Assembly: GCF_034421375.1 (NCBI RefSeq)
Contig: NZ_CP139779.1
Span: 2,666,001 to 2,730,000 of the forward strand
Direction: 5' to 3'
Source of the DNA: Microbacterium invictum
GTDB lineage: Bacteria; Actinomycetota; Actinomycetes; Actinomycetales; Microbacteriaceae
Length of the DNA: 64,000 bases
The translations under genes and the position numbers were made by a program. A model generated the notes under the pieces. That model did no database searches. It was not told the origin of the DNA and saw nothing but the letters and a program-made list of their open reading frames with translations. Of the stretch, positions 49,127-57,889 are shown one piece after another (positions within the stretch are counted from its first letter, which is position 1; each line of letters begins with the position of its first letter).

Positions 49127-50392
49127 TCAGGCGAAAGCGCTGACGCCGGTGATGTCGCGGCCGAGCAGCAGCGCCTGGATCGACTCGGTGCCCTCGTAGG
49201 TGTGGATCGCCTCGATGTCGGCCATGTGCTGCATCACGCCGTACTCCAGGAGGATCCCGTTGCCGCCGAGCAGGTCGCGCGCGGTGGCGGCGATCCGCCG
49301 GGCGGTGCGCGTGTTGTGATACTTCGCCAGCGACGCCTGGGTCGGTCGCAGCCCGCCGGATGCCTCGAGATCGGCGAGGTGACGGCAGTACAGCTGCATC
49401 GCGGTGAGCTCGGAGAGCATCTGGGTGAGGCGCTCCTGAACCATCTGGAACGCCGCGAGGCGCTTGCCGAACTGCTCGCGCTGCTGGGAGTACTGAAGCG
49501 CCGCTTCGTAGCAGGCGGTCGCGTGTCCGAGGGCCGACCACGCCACGCCCGACCGTGTGGCGTAGAGCACGGTCGAGGCGTCCTTGAAGCTGTGGCTGCC
49601 CGGCAGCACCGCATTGGCGGGGAGCGTCACGCCGCGCAGGGTGATGTGGGCCTGGTGGATGCCGCGGAGCGACGCCTTGCCGGTGATGGGCTCGCCGTGG
49701 TAGCCCTCGGCCTCCTGCGGGACGAGGAAGCAGCGCACCTTGCCGTGGTCGTCGGCGCCGGGAGACTCCACGCGCGCCCAGACGAAGGTGACCCCGCCCG
49801 ATGCGCCGTTGCCGATCCACTTCTTGGCGCCGTCGATGATCCAGCCGCCGTCGGCGGCGCGCGTCGCGCGGGTCTCGAGCGACACCGAGTCCGAGCCGTG
49901 GTCGGGCTCGGTCAGGGCGAAGGAGCCGAGCACCTCGCCGCGGGCGATCGGCTGCAGGTACTGCGCCTTCTGCGCGTCGCTGCCGAAGAGTGCGAGGGTC
50001 CGCAGCGCCAGACCGCCCTGCACGGCGAGCACGGTGCCGAGCGATCCGTCGCCGCGCGAGATCTCCATGTTGATCAGGCCCGCGGCCAGCGGAGACAGGG
50101 CGGTCAGGCCCTCGTGCTCGATGCCGTCGACGAAGAGGTCGAGCTCGCCCATGCGGCGCACGATCGAGATGTCGTAGTCGCCGGCATCCCACTGGGCGGC
50201 CGAGCGATCGCCGTACTCCGAGATGAGCACCCGGGCGCGCGACCAGGCATCGCGCTCGGCGCCGCCGATGTCGGCGAAGACGCCGTAGTAGTCGGTGTCG
50301 AGCGGATCGGTCACGCGATAGGCACCCGCGCGGTCGCCGGGAAGGATGCCGGCGGGGGTGTCGGTCGCGGTGGGGGTCGGCGCAGACGTCAT
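49127..50392 (-). CDS. Acyl-CoA dehydrogenase
   Basis: FAD enzyme that makes the alpha-beta double bond of acyl-CoA esters; 421 residues from the ATG chosen here. Signatures: GSFALTEPDHGSDSVSLETRA (FAD/substrate), WIIDGAKKWIGNGASGGVTFVW, YSQQREQFGKRLAAFQMVQERL (FAD-binding Q-R-x-F-G), and the catalytic Glu in HTYEGTESIQALLLGR near the C-terminus, as in glutaryl-CoA and isovaleryl-type enzymes. Convergent with the TetR gene. A 17-bp palindrome (GTGACA/TGTCAC) lies 21-37 bp upstream of the start, probably an operator. A GTG 27 nt further upstream would lie inside that palindrome and is less likely. Confidence 0.92.
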   Translation of the reverse strand: MTSAPTPTATDTPAGILPGDRAGAYRVTDPLDTDYYGVFADIGGAERDAWSRARVLISEYGDRSAAQWDAGDYDISIVRRMGELDLFVDGIEHEGLTALSPLAAGLINMEISRGDGSLGTVLAVQGGLALRTLALFGSDAQKAQYLQPIARGEVLGSFALTEPDHGSDSVSLETRATRAADGGWIIDGAKKWIGNGASGGVTFVWARVESPGADDHGKVRCFLVPQEAEGYHGEPITGKASLRGIHQAHITLRGVTLPANAVLPGSHSFKDASTVLYATRSGVAWSALGHATACYEAALQYSQQREQFGKRLAAFQMVQERLTQMLSELTAMQLYCRHLADLEASGGLRPTQASLAKYHNTRTARRIAATARDLLGGNGILLEYGVMQHMADIEAIHTYEGTESIQALLLGRDITGVSAFA

Positions 50393-50412
50393 GACATCCA
50401 GTCTCGCATGAG

Positions 50413-50429
50413 GTGACACTCGATGTCAC
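50413..50429. promoter_or_regulatory. Palindromic operator upstream of acyl-CoA dehydrogenase
   Basis: GTGACA (50413-50418), CTCGA, TGTCAC (50424-50429): perfect 6-bp arms with a 5-bp centre, in the divergent gap between the dehydrogenase and the AI-2E-family gene. Size and symmetry fit a TetR- or MarR-type dimer. Confidence 0.5.
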
Positions 50430-50515
50430 AATTCGAGTCCGGGTCGGGGGCTGGGGACGCCCTATCCCCCTGCGACGTGCCGCGCAACCACCTGACCGCC
50501 GCGTCGACACGGCCG

Positions 50516-50521
50516 TATGGT
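50516..50521 (+). promoter_or_regulatory. -10 box TATGGT of a leaderless gene
   Basis: TATGGT is 6 nt before the ATG at 50528, which supports this start. Confidence 0.45.
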
Positions 50522-50527
50522 TCAGCC

Positions 50528-51715
50528 ATGGGACTCTTCCGTCGCGCGCCGCGCCGCCCCGTTTTCGACACTGGGGCTCTCGGCTCCGCCGCGGATGCCG
50601 GGTCGGCCGCGGCGAAGGCCGCAAAAGCACCCGTCGCGCTGGGTCTCTGGGCCGACGGATTCGGCAAGCTCGCCACCCGGTCGCTGCAGATCGCGATCGT
50701 CATCGGCATCGCCACGCTCGCCGTGATCGGTCTGCAGCAGGTGACGGTGGTCTGGATCCCCGTCATCATCGCCCTGATCTTCGCCTGCGCCTTCGCGCCG
50801 CTCATGTCGTGGCTGCGACGACGGGGCGTGCCCTCGGTCGTGGCCACCCTCATCACGATGCTGGCGGTCCTGGTGGTGCTGGGGCTCGCCGGCTGGCTCA
50901 TCGTCTGGGCGGTGCGCAACCAGTGGGATGATCTGTACTCGCAGGCCGAGGCGGGGTTCCAGCAGCTCGTCGCCTGGATCAATACTCTGCCGTTCGCCCC
51001 CACGGACAATCAGATCCAGGAGTGGAGCGACCAGGTCATCGACTTCGTCACCAGCGCCCAGTTCGGCTCCGGGGCCCTCGCCGGGGTGAGCGTGCTGGCC
51101 AACTTCGTCACCGGCCTGATCCTCATGATCGTCGTCCTCTTCTTCTTCCTGAAGGACGGCCCCTGGCTCTGGGAGTTCCTGCTGCGCCCCTTCCGCGGCG
51201 CGGACGAGGCGCGTGCCCGCCGCATCGGCGACAAGACGGTGGTCACCCTCGGTTCGTACGTGCGCGGCACCGCCGCGGTCGCCTTCGTCGACGCGGTCGG
51301 GATCGGCATCGGCCTGCTCATCCTGCAGGTGCCGCTCGCGCTGCCGCTGGCGGTGCTGGTGTTCCTGCTGGCCTTCATCCCGATCGTCGGGGCGACCGTC
51401 GCCGGCATCCTCGCCGCGCTCGTGGCCCTCGTCGCGAACGACTGGGTCAACGCCCTCTTCGTCGTCGGCGTGGTCGTGCTCGTCAACCAGCTCGAGGGCA
51501 ACTTCCTCCAGCCCGTTCTCATGGGGCGGACGCTGAAGCTCCACGCCTTCGTCATCCTCATCGCCCTGACCGTCGGAACCGTGCTCGGCGGCATCCTCGG
51601 CGCCGTGCTCGCCGTCCCGATCACGGCGGTCGTCTGGGGCGCGATCCAGGTGTGGAACGGGCCGAACAAGCCCGCCCGCTGGGCGCAGCGGAAAGCGACG
51701 GAACCGGCGGCGTAG
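50528..51715 (+). CDS. AI-2E-family (PerM/YdiK-like) transporter
   Basis: Membrane protein of 395 residues with about eight helices in the family's pattern: two near the start (LQIAIVIGIATLAVIGLQQVTVVWIPVIIALIFACAFAPL; ATLITMLAVLVVLGLAGWLIVWAV), a large polar loop (about 145-215), then a helix-rich end (AFVDAVGIGIGLLILQVPLALPLAVLVFLLAFIPIVGATVAGILAALVAL; VVVLVNQLEGNFLQPVLMGRTLKLHAFVIL). The QLEGNFLQPVLMGR segment is the family signature. Members export small molecules or ions; AI-2 transport is shown for few. The N-terminal 50 residues are cytoplasmic and Ala-rich. Confidence 0.9.
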   Translation: MGLFRRAPRRPVFDTGALGSAADAGSAAAKAAKAPVALGLWADGFGKLATRSLQIAIVIGIATLAVIGLQQVTVVWIPVIIALIFACAFAPLMSWLRRRGVPSVVATLITMLAVLVVLGLAGWLIVWAVRNQWDDLYSQAEAGFQQLVAWINTLPFAPTDNQIQEWSDQVIDFVTSAQFGSGALAGVSVLANFVTGLILMIVVLFFFLKDGPWLWEFLLRPFRGADEARARRIGDKTVVTLGSYVRGTAAVAFVDAVGIGIGLLILQVPLALPLAVLVFLLAFIPIVGATVAGILAALVALVANDWVNALFVVGVVVLVNQLEGNFLQPVLMGRTLKLHAFVILIALTVGTVLGGILGAVLAVPITAVVWGAIQVWNGPNKPARWAQRKATEPAA

Positions 51716-51776
51716 CGCGAGAGGGCGCGGCGAGCGGGCGACCGTGCGATGCGCGATCCAGTGATCGCCGCCCGCC

Positions 51777-52838
51777 TCAGAGCCCGGGGAGGATGTCGGA
51801 GAGCGTGAAGCTCGCCGGCACCTCCAACTGCGCGAACGTGCACGAGTGCGGATCGCGGTCGGGGCGCCAGCGCCGGAACGAGGGGATGTGGCGGAACCGC
51901 TCCCCCTCCATGTGGTCGTACGCGACCTCCGCGACGAGCTCGGGCCGCAGAGGCACGAAGGAGAGGTCCTTCCCGGCGTTCCACCGGCTTCCGGCTCCGG
52001 CGAGCTGGGCGCCGTCGGCGGCGTGCTCGGCCCAGCCGCCCCAGGGATGCGCGGCGAAGTCGACGTCGCGGTACGGCGCGAGGTCGTCGAGCAGGGTTTT
52101 CCGCCGGGCCATGGGGAAGGATGCCGTCACGCCGACGTGGTGCAGGGTGCCGTCGTCGGCGTAGAGGCCCAGGAGCAGGGATCCGACGATCGGACCCGAC
52201 TTGTGCCATCGGAATCCGGCGACGACGCAGTCGGCGGTGCGCTCGTGCTTGATCTTGAACATGGTGCGCTTGTTCGGCTGGTATGTGCCATCGAGGGGTT
52301 TGGCGATGACCCCGTCCAGACCCGCGCCCTCGAAGGTCTCGAACCACTCCTGCGCGACGGCGGGGTCCCCGGTCGCGGGAGTCACGTAGACCGGCGGTTC
52401 GACGCCGGAGAAGGTGTCGACGAGCCGCGCGCGGCGTTCGGAGAAGGGGCGACCGGTGAGGTCGTCGTCGCCGAGCGCGAGCAGGTCGAAGGCGATGAAC
52501 GACGCCGGCGTCTGGACGGCGAGCAGGTTCACCCGGCTCGCCGCGGGGTGGATGCGCTGCTGCAGGGCCTCGAAGTCCAGGCCGCCGTCGGTGGCGACGA
52601 CGATCTCTCCGTCGACGACGCAGCGCTCGGGGAGCTGCGCGCGCAACGCCTCGACCAGCTCGGGGAAGTAGCGCGTCATCGGGCGTTCGTTGCGGCTGCC
52701 GAGCTCGACCTCGTCGCCGTCGCGGAACACGATCGTGCGGAAGCCGTCCCACTTGGGTTCGACGTGCCCGAGGTCGGGGATCGTCGAGACCGACTTCGCG
52801 AGCATCGGCGCGACCGGGGGCATGACGGGAAGGTCCAT
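51777..52838 (-). CDS. ATP-dependent DNA ligase, LigC type
   Basis: Seals nicks or breaks with ATP; 353 residues, the size of mycobacterial LigC and without the nuclease and polymerase parts of LigD. Motif I EPKWDGFR holds the Lys that takes AMP (about residue 31), motif III ASFIAFDLLALG, motif IV GLDGVIAKPLDGTY, motif V RTMFKIKHERTADCVVAGFR. The C-terminal OB-fold follows (VGVTASFPMARRKTLLDDL; RFRHIPSFRRWRPDRDP). A 10-residue longer start exists but the conserved region begins at MDLPVMPPVAPMLAK. The gene for a LigD-like polymerase domain lies just upstream, separated by a hairpin; no ku gene is in the window. Confidence 0.92.
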   Translation of the reverse strand: MDLPVMPPVAPMLAKSVSTIPDLGHVEPKWDGFRTIVFRDGDEVELGSRNERPMTRYFPELVEALRAQLPERCVVDGEIVVATDGGLDFEALQQRIHPAASRVNLLAVQTPASFIAFDLLALGDDDLTGRPFSERRARLVDTFSGVEPPVYVTPATGDPAVAQEWFETFEGAGLDGVIAKPLDGTYQPNKRTMFKIKHERTADCVVAGFRWHKSGPIVGSLLLGLYADDGTLHHVGVTASFPMARRKTLLDDLAPYRDVDFAAHPWGGWAEHAADGAQLAGAGSRWNAGKDLSFVPLRPELVAEVAYDHMEGERFRHIPSFRRWRPDRDPHSCTFAQLEVPASFTLSDILPGL

Positions 52839-52935
52839 CGCCTCAGTCTCGCGTGCGCGCCGGCGTCGCGCCATCCCGCGCACCCACGCACCCACGCCGG
52901 CCTCGCACCTCCGCCCGCCCGGACCCGGGTGCTCC

Positions 52936-52981
52936 CCCGTCACGTTCCGCCCCGCACCGCGCCCCGCAGGGGCGTGACGGG
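52936..52981 (-). terminator. Long inverted repeat between polymerase-domain and ligase genes
   Basis: CCCGTCACG (52936-52944) pairs with CGTGACGGG (52973-52981), and the 28-nt loop holds a second hairpin GCCCC-GCA-GGGGC (52961-52973, sharing one base). It starts 32 bp after the stop at 53013 on the minus strand and probably ends or reduces transcription before the ligase gene. Confidence 0.5.
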
Positions 52982-53012
52982 ACGGGGGAAGCGCAGGGGG
53001 CACCGCGGCAGG

Positions 53013-54047
53013 CTAGTCCTGGGGCCAGTTCGCCTCGTTCTTGCGGCTCGGCTGCACCCGCGGCGGCTCGCCCGGCATCTTCGGGAAGTCCGGCGGGAAC
53101 GGCAGCTCGCCGAGCCCGTCGTCGAGGTCGCGCTGCCACCACTCCAGCAGCACGTCGATGCGGCCCGGCGTCGCCGGCATCCCCTCCCAGGGGTCTCCCA
53201 CCGACGCCAACCGCTCGGGCACGGAGCGTACCGTGAAGGCCGAAGGGTCGGCATCCGCCAGCTCGTCCCACGTGATCGGCGTCGACACGGTCGCGCCCGC
53301 GAGCGCCCGCGGGCTGTAAGCCCCCGCCATCGTTCGATCGCGGTTGGCCTGGTTGAAGTCGATGAAGATGCGCTCGCCGCGCTCCTCCTTCCACCAGTTC
53401 GTCGTCACGCGGTCGGGCATCCGGCGCTCGAGCTCACGTCCGGCGGCGATGACGGCGTGGCGCACGTCGAGGAACTCCCACTCGGACTGGATGGGACAGA
53501 AGACATGGATGCCGCGGTTGCCGCTGGTCTTCAGGTACGCCGTCAGTCCTGCGTCGGAGAGCACCTCGCGGAGGGCCGGCGCGACCGCGGCGGCATCGGC
53601 GAAGTCGGTGCCCGGCTGCGGATCGAGGTCGATCCGCAGCTCGACGGGGTTGTCGGTGTTGCTCGTCAGCGACGCCCACGGGTGGAACACGATCGTGTTC
53701 ATCTGCGCCGCCCACACCACCGCGGCCGGTTCGGTGAGGACGATCTGCGGATGCCGTCGCCCGCTGTTGTATCGGACGGTCACCGCCTCGACGTAGTCGG
53801 GCGTGCCCTTCGGCGGGTTCTTGGAGTAGAACCGCTCGCCCTCCACCGACTCGGGGAACCGCTCCAGCGACACCGGTCGATCGCCGTTCGCCGCCAGAAA
53901 AGGCCCCGACACGGACATCAGGTACTCGGCGAGCTCACGCTTGGTGATCCCGAGCGCCGGCCACAGCACCCGGTCGGGATTCGACAGGCGCACCTCGCGC
54001 TCGCCCGCGGGCCCGGGAACGGTCAGCATCGTGAACGGGCTCGCCAT
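53013..54047 (-). CDS. Stand-alone LigD-type DNA polymerase/primase domain (PolDom)
   Basis: Template-dependent polymerase of the archaeo-eukaryotic primase fold, 344 residues, used for gap filling or end joining. Key parts: LSNPDRVLWPALGITKRELAEYL at the N-terminus, VWAAQMNTIVFHPW, the metal-binding Asp pair in VELRIDLDPQPGTDF (about 140), LKTSGNRGIHVFCPI, and FIDFNQANRDRTMAGAYSPRA. In LigD these residues are fused to ligase and nuclease; here the domain is separate and followed by a LigC-type ligase. ATG at 54047 is supported by a TAGCGT box 7 nt upstream. Confidence 0.92.
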   Translation of the reverse strand: MASPFTMLTVPGPAGEREVRLSNPDRVLWPALGITKRELAEYLMSVSGPFLAANGDRPVSLERFPESVEGERFYSKNPPKGTPDYVEAVTVRYNSGRRHPQIVLTEPAAVVWAAQMNTIVFHPWASLTSNTDNPVELRIDLDPQPGTDFADAAAVAPALREVLSDAGLTAYLKTSGNRGIHVFCPIQSEWEFLDVRHAVIAAGRELERRMPDRVTTNWWKEERGERIFIDFNQANRDRTMAGAYSPRALAGATVSTPITWDELADADPSAFTVRSVPERLASVGDPWEGMPATPGRIDVLLEWWQRDLDDGLGELPFPPDFPKMPGEPPRVQPSRKNEANWPQD

Positions 54048-54054
54048 GCATGCG

Positions 54055-54060
54055 ACGCTA
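54055..54060 (-). promoter_or_regulatory. -10 box TAGCGT before PolDom gene
   Basis: Minus-strand TAGCGT (54060-54055) ends 7 nt before the ATG at 54047; no ribosome site is seen, so the mRNA is probably leaderless. Confidence 0.45.
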
Positions 54061-54135
54061 GCGGCTCTCACCGAACTTCGTCAGGGGCTGGTGCGGGTCA
54101 CATCTGGCGGGTCCGCCGCCGGTCTGATGTCGGGG

Positions 54136-55239
54136 TCAGGGGAGGATCGGGGCGAGCTCGTCGCGCCCGAGGCGGATCCACGGGCCGGCGGCATCGACGA
54201 GGATGCCGGCGAGCGCCGCATCGGCAGCCAGTGCGGCGCCCAGCCGGTCGGCCGTGATAGGTGCGGCGCGGTCACCGCGACCGATGGCCGCCACCTCGAG
54301 GGGGTGCGAGAAGACCTGCAGGAGTCGTTCGCCGTTGGCGCGCGCCTCGGCGACGCCGACCTTGCCGTCCGGGGTCTCGTTCACCGCGACCCACAGCTTG
54401 GCACCGGGCATCGCCGCGACCACGTCGGCGCCGGTCGCGGCGGTGCGCGGGCCGGCGAGCAGGTGCTTGACCAGCGCGTTCGGATCGGCCTGATCGAGCA
54501 TCCGCTCGATGAGCTCGCGAGGGATCACCGCGCGCGCAGGCGCGGACGACGGGTCGATGATGATGCCGGCGTACGAGCCGGTCACGACGTGCCGGAGCAC
54601 CGTCGCCGCGGGCTGGGCGACAGCGGATGTCTGCTGATCACCGTCGGACGCCACACTCGCCTGGAGGCCCGCCCCGCCGCTGAACGCCAGCACGTACTGC
54701 TTGTCACCGACCGTGGCGACCGCCAGCGGAAGCTGCGCGCCCTCCGACAGCAGCTGCCGGGCATCGCCCTTGATCCGCAGGAACAGCTGGCCCTGCAGAA
54801 GCTGACGGGCGACGTGGATGAGGTCGAGCGACTCGGGCTTCTCGGGGAGTCCTCGCAGCGCCTGGATGACCAGGCCGTTGTCGGGCAGGCCCGGAACGAT
54901 CTGCGTGGGCGCGGGCGCCTCGGCGGGGCCGGGGTTGCGCGGCGCCGGGGCGGCCGACGCGGCCGAGTCGGAGGCGACGGGCTTCGCCGCGGGTGCTGTG
55001 CGCGGGGCGCCGTACGTCGACACCGAGATGTTCACGTGCGGAACGGCTTCCTCGGTCGAGGGATTCGCGGGAGTCGCGTCATCCCTCGCCGCGCCGTCCT
55101 CACCGTCGCGCGGGGCGAGCCCAGGAGCGTCGGCCGCGTCGACATCCGTCTCGGGAGCCTCGGGGTCGGGCGTTCCCCTCTGCGGGGTCGCGTCGTCGCG
55201 CTGGTCGTCGGTCTTCTTGCGTCGCCCGAAGAGTGCCAT
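54136..55239 (-). CDS. SseB-domain protein with disordered N-terminus
   Basis: 367 residues. The first 120 are acidic, Pro/Ala-rich and probably disordered after a basic start (MALFGRRKKTDD). From about 120 comes an SseB N-terminal-like domain (GLVIQALRGLPEKPESLDLIHVARQLLQGQLFLRIKGDARQLLSEGAQLPLAVATVGDKQYVLAFSGG) and a C-terminal repeat-like region (PGAKLWVAVNETPDGKVGVAEARANGERLLQVFSHPLEVAAIG). SseB-fold proteins are widespread in actinobacteria with no fixed role. No signal peptide. Start fixed by TAGGCT 6 nt upstream on the minus strand. Placed between pcrA and the repair genes. Confidence 0.75.
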   Translation of the reverse strand: MALFGRRKKTDDQRDDATPQRGTPDPEAPETDVDAADAPGLAPRDGEDGAARDDATPANPSTEEAVPHVNISVSTYGAPRTAPAAKPVASDSAASAAPAPRNPGPAEAPAPTQIVPGLPDNGLVIQALRGLPEKPESLDLIHVARQLLQGQLFLRIKGDARQLLSEGAQLPLAVATVGDKQYVLAFSGGAGLQASVASDGDQQTSAVAQPAATVLRHVVTGSYAGIIIDPSSAPARAVIPRELIERMLDQADPNALVKHLLAGPRTAATGADVVAAMPGAKLWVAVNETPDGKVGVAEARANGERLLQVFSHPLEVAAIGRGDRAAPITADRLGAALAADAALAGILVDAAGPWIRLGRDELAPILP

Positions 55240-55245
55240 CGTGCC

Positions 55246-55251
55246 AGCCTA
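55246..55251 (-). promoter_or_regulatory. -10 box TAGGCT before SseB-like gene
   Basis: Minus-strand TAGGCT (55251-55246) ends 6 nt before the ATG at 55239. Confidence 0.45.
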
Positions 55252-55287
55252 CGCGGCGGTTCTGGACGCGGTACCTGCTCCCCCGTT

Positions 55288-55348
55288 CGCGACCCGTCAC
55301 AGAACGTCGCCGCGCGGGGCGTCGGGCAGCACTTTTCGACGGGTCGCG
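55288..55348 (-). terminator. Inverted repeat after pcrA
   Basis: CGCGACCCGTC (55288-55298) and GACGGGTCGCG (55338-55348) are perfect 11-bp arms with a 39-nt loop, starting about 60 bp after the pcrA stop. It may terminate pcrA before the SseB-like gene. Confidence 0.45.
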
Positions 55349-55408
55349 GACACGTGCGCCGCCACCCGCAAGGTCGGCCCGCCGCGGCGGCGCGACGACC
55401 CGCGAGAC

Positions 55409-57877
55409 CTACAGTTTCGCGATCGGCGCGATCTTGACCAGGAGCTTCTTCATGCCGACCTTCTCGAAGCGCACGTGCGCGACGCGCTTCGCGCCCTCAC
55501 CGGTGATCGCGTCGATGCGGCCCTCGCCGAAATCGTCGTGACGGATGCGGTCGCCGGGCGCGAGCTCCATGTCGCCGTTGTCGCGCACCTTCGCCGGGAC
55601 GCGGTTGGCGAACTTCTCCAGCGACGTCGACTTCGGTACGAGGTCGTCGCCGTATCGCCGCCCCGACCCGGACCCGCCGAAGCCCGACCCCGCCGAGCCG
55701 CGCCGCGCATTGAGCGCCCGCGACTGCGTCCCGCCGCGCGAGTTGACGTCGCCCGGCGACTGGCGCCAGTCCAGCAGCTCCGACGGGATCTCCTGCAGGA
55801 ATCTGCTCGGCATCGCCACCGACACCTCGCCGAACTGCGCGCGGGTCATCGCCAGAGTGAGGTACAGGCGCTTGCGCGCCCGGGTCACCCCGACGTAGAA
55901 CAGCCGCCGCTCCTCCTGCGGGCCCCCAGGCTCACCGGCCGAGATCCGGTGCGGGATCAGGTCTTCTTCGACACCGGTGAGGAACACCGCGTCGTATTCC
56001 AGGCCCTTCGCGGTGTGCATCGTCATGAGGGACACCGACCCCGAGGCATCCTCGAGATCGTCGGCGTCCGAGACCAGCGCCACCTCGGTGAGGAAGTCGA
56101 CGATCGTGCCTTCAGGGTTGTTGCGGGCGAACTCGCGGGCAACGGCCACGAGCTCGTCGAGATTCTCGATCCGGGCTTCGTCCTGCGGGTCGCGACTCGC
56201 GCGCAGCGCGTCGTAATACCCGCTCTTGGTCAGTAGGAGCTGAAGCCCCTCGGCCACGGCGGTCGGGGGCGGCAGCTCGCCCGACGCGGGAAGCATGAGA
56301 TCGGATGCCTCGGCGAGAACCGCATCCAGGTGCGCGATCGCCGCCTGGATCTTCGGGCCGACGCCGAGATCCGACGCGTTGCCGAGGGCATCGCGGAAGG
56401 TGATCTGCTCGTCGGCGGCGTACCGGCTGATCGTCTCGATCGTCACGTCGCCGATGCCGCGGCGCGGCTTGTTGATGATGCGACGCATCGCCATCTCGTC
56501 CGCAGGGTTCGCGACGGCGACGAGGTAGGCCAGGGCGTCCTTGATCTCGGCGCGCTCGTAGAACTTCGTGCCGCCCATGATCTTGTACGGCACGGCGGCG
56601 CGGATGAAGATCTCTTCCAGCGCACGGGACTGCGAGTTGGTGCGGTAGAACACCGCCATCTGGTCGTACGGCACCCCGCCCTTGTGCAGGACCTCGATCT
56701 CGTCCGCGACGAACTGCGCCTCGTCGTGCTGCGAGTACCCGGTGAAGCCGACGATCTTCTCGCCGGCGCCGACGTCGGTCCACAGCCGCTTGTCTTTGCG
56801 ATCGAAGTTGTGGCTGATGACGGCGTTCGCGGCCGACAGGATGTTCTGTGTGGACCGGTAGTTCTGCTCGAGCAGCACCACCTTGGCGCCGGGGAAGTCG
56901 CGCTCGAATTCGCTGATGTTGCGTATGTCCGCTCCGCGGAACGCGTAGATCGACTGGTCGGAGTCACCGACGACCGTCAGTGACGCGGCCTCTTCGGTCG
57001 CCGGCGCGTCGAAGATCATCATCCCGCCCGATTCGGCGATCGGTCCGCCGTCCGATCCCGGTGGCCGGGTCAGCTCGTGGATCAGCGCGTACTGCGAGTG
57101 GTTGGTGTCCTGATACTCGTCGACGAGGATGTGCCGGAACCGCCGTCGATACACATCCGCCACCTGCGGGAATGCCCGGAACAGGTACACCGTCTGGGCG
57201 ATCAGGTCGTCGAAATCGAAGGCGTTCGCCCGCTGCAGCTCGCGCTGGTAGGCCCCGAACACGTCGCAGAACACGCGCTCGGCCGGGTCGTTCATGTTCG
57301 CCGAGCGGGCGTAGGACTCCGCATCGGCGAGCTCGTTCTTCAGCTTGGAGATCTTCCCCTGCACCGCCGAAGGGGTCAGTCCGTAGGCATCCGCTTCATG
57401 TTCCTTCACCAGCCGCTTGACCAGAGCGCGCGAGTCGCCCGAATCGTAGATCGTGAACGACCTGGTGAAGCCGAACTGCTCGGCCTCGCGCCGCAGGATG
57501 CGCACGCACGCCGAGTGGAACGTCGAGATCCACATGCCCTGCGATCGATCGCCGACGAGCTGATGCACGCGCTCCCGCATCTCGCCCGCGGCCTTGTTGG
57601 TGAAGGTGATGGCGAGGATCTGGCTCGGCCACGCCTCCTTGTTGCGCAGCAACGAGGCGATCCGGCGCGTGAGCACGCTGGTCTTGCCCGACCCGGCGCC
57701 GGCGACGATGAGGAGCGCCTGCCCGCGATAGGTCACCGCCTCGCGCTGCTCGGGGTTGAGGCCGGCAAGCAGATCTTCGTCGACGCGAGTACCCGAGCCC
57801 GGTCGGGGCCCGCGATCGCCGTCGACGATGAGAGGGACGGATGCCGCGGGGCGCGCGGCCGGAGAGACGTCAGTCAT
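55409..57877 (-). CDS. pcrA: ATP-dependent DNA helicase UvrD/PcrA
   Basis: 3'-5' superfamily 1 helicase for nucleotide-excision repair and replication-fork upkeep, 822 residues. Motifs in order: Q-motif LNPEQREAV, Walker A IVAGAGSGKTSVLTRRI, Ia AITFTNKAAGEMRERV, II ILVDEYQDTNHSQY, III VVGDSDQSIYAFRGAD, IV LEQNYRSTQNIL, V SVSLMTMHTAKGLEYDAVFLTGVEE, VI EERRLFYVGVTRARKRLYLT. The C-terminus has a Gly/Arg/Ser-rich linker (GSAGSGFGGSGSGRRYGDD) and a Tudor-like end (LAPGDRIRHDDFGEGRIDAITGEGAKRVAHVRFE) that in PcrA binds RNA polymerase. All motifs are intact. Followed by an inverted repeat; the CNNM gene lies 12 bp upstream. Confidence 0.97.
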   Translation of the reverse strand: MTDVSPAARPAASVPLIVDGDRGPRPGSGTRVDEDLLAGLNPEQREAVTYRGQALLIVAGAGSGKTSVLTRRIASLLRNKEAWPSQILAITFTNKAAGEMRERVHQLVGDRSQGMWISTFHSACVRILRREAEQFGFTRSFTIYDSGDSRALVKRLVKEHEADAYGLTPSAVQGKISKLKNELADAESYARSANMNDPAERVFCDVFGAYQRELQRANAFDFDDLIAQTVYLFRAFPQVADVYRRRFRHILVDEYQDTNHSQYALIHELTRPPGSDGGPIAESGGMMIFDAPATEEAASLTVVGDSDQSIYAFRGADIRNISEFERDFPGAKVVLLEQNYRSTQNILSAANAVISHNFDRKDKRLWTDVGAGEKIVGFTGYSQHDEAQFVADEIEVLHKGGVPYDQMAVFYRTNSQSRALEEIFIRAAVPYKIMGGTKFYERAEIKDALAYLVAVANPADEMAMRRIINKPRRGIGDVTIETISRYAADEQITFRDALGNASDLGVGPKIQAAIAHLDAVLAEASDLMLPASGELPPPTAVAEGLQLLLTKSGYYDALRASRDPQDEARIENLDELVAVAREFARNNPEGTIVDFLTEVALVSDADDLEDASGSVSLMTMHTAKGLEYDAVFLTGVEEDLIPHRISAGEPGGPQEERRLFYVGVTRARKRLYLTLAMTRAQFGEVSVAMPSRFLQEIPSELLDWRQSPGDVNSRGGTQSRALNARRGSAGSGFGGSGSGRRYGDDLVPKSTSLEKFANRVPAKVRDNGDMELAPGDRIRHDDFGEGRIDAITGEGAKRVAHVRFEKVGMKKLLVKIAPIAKL

Positions 57878-57889
57878 TGCCCGTCAAGT

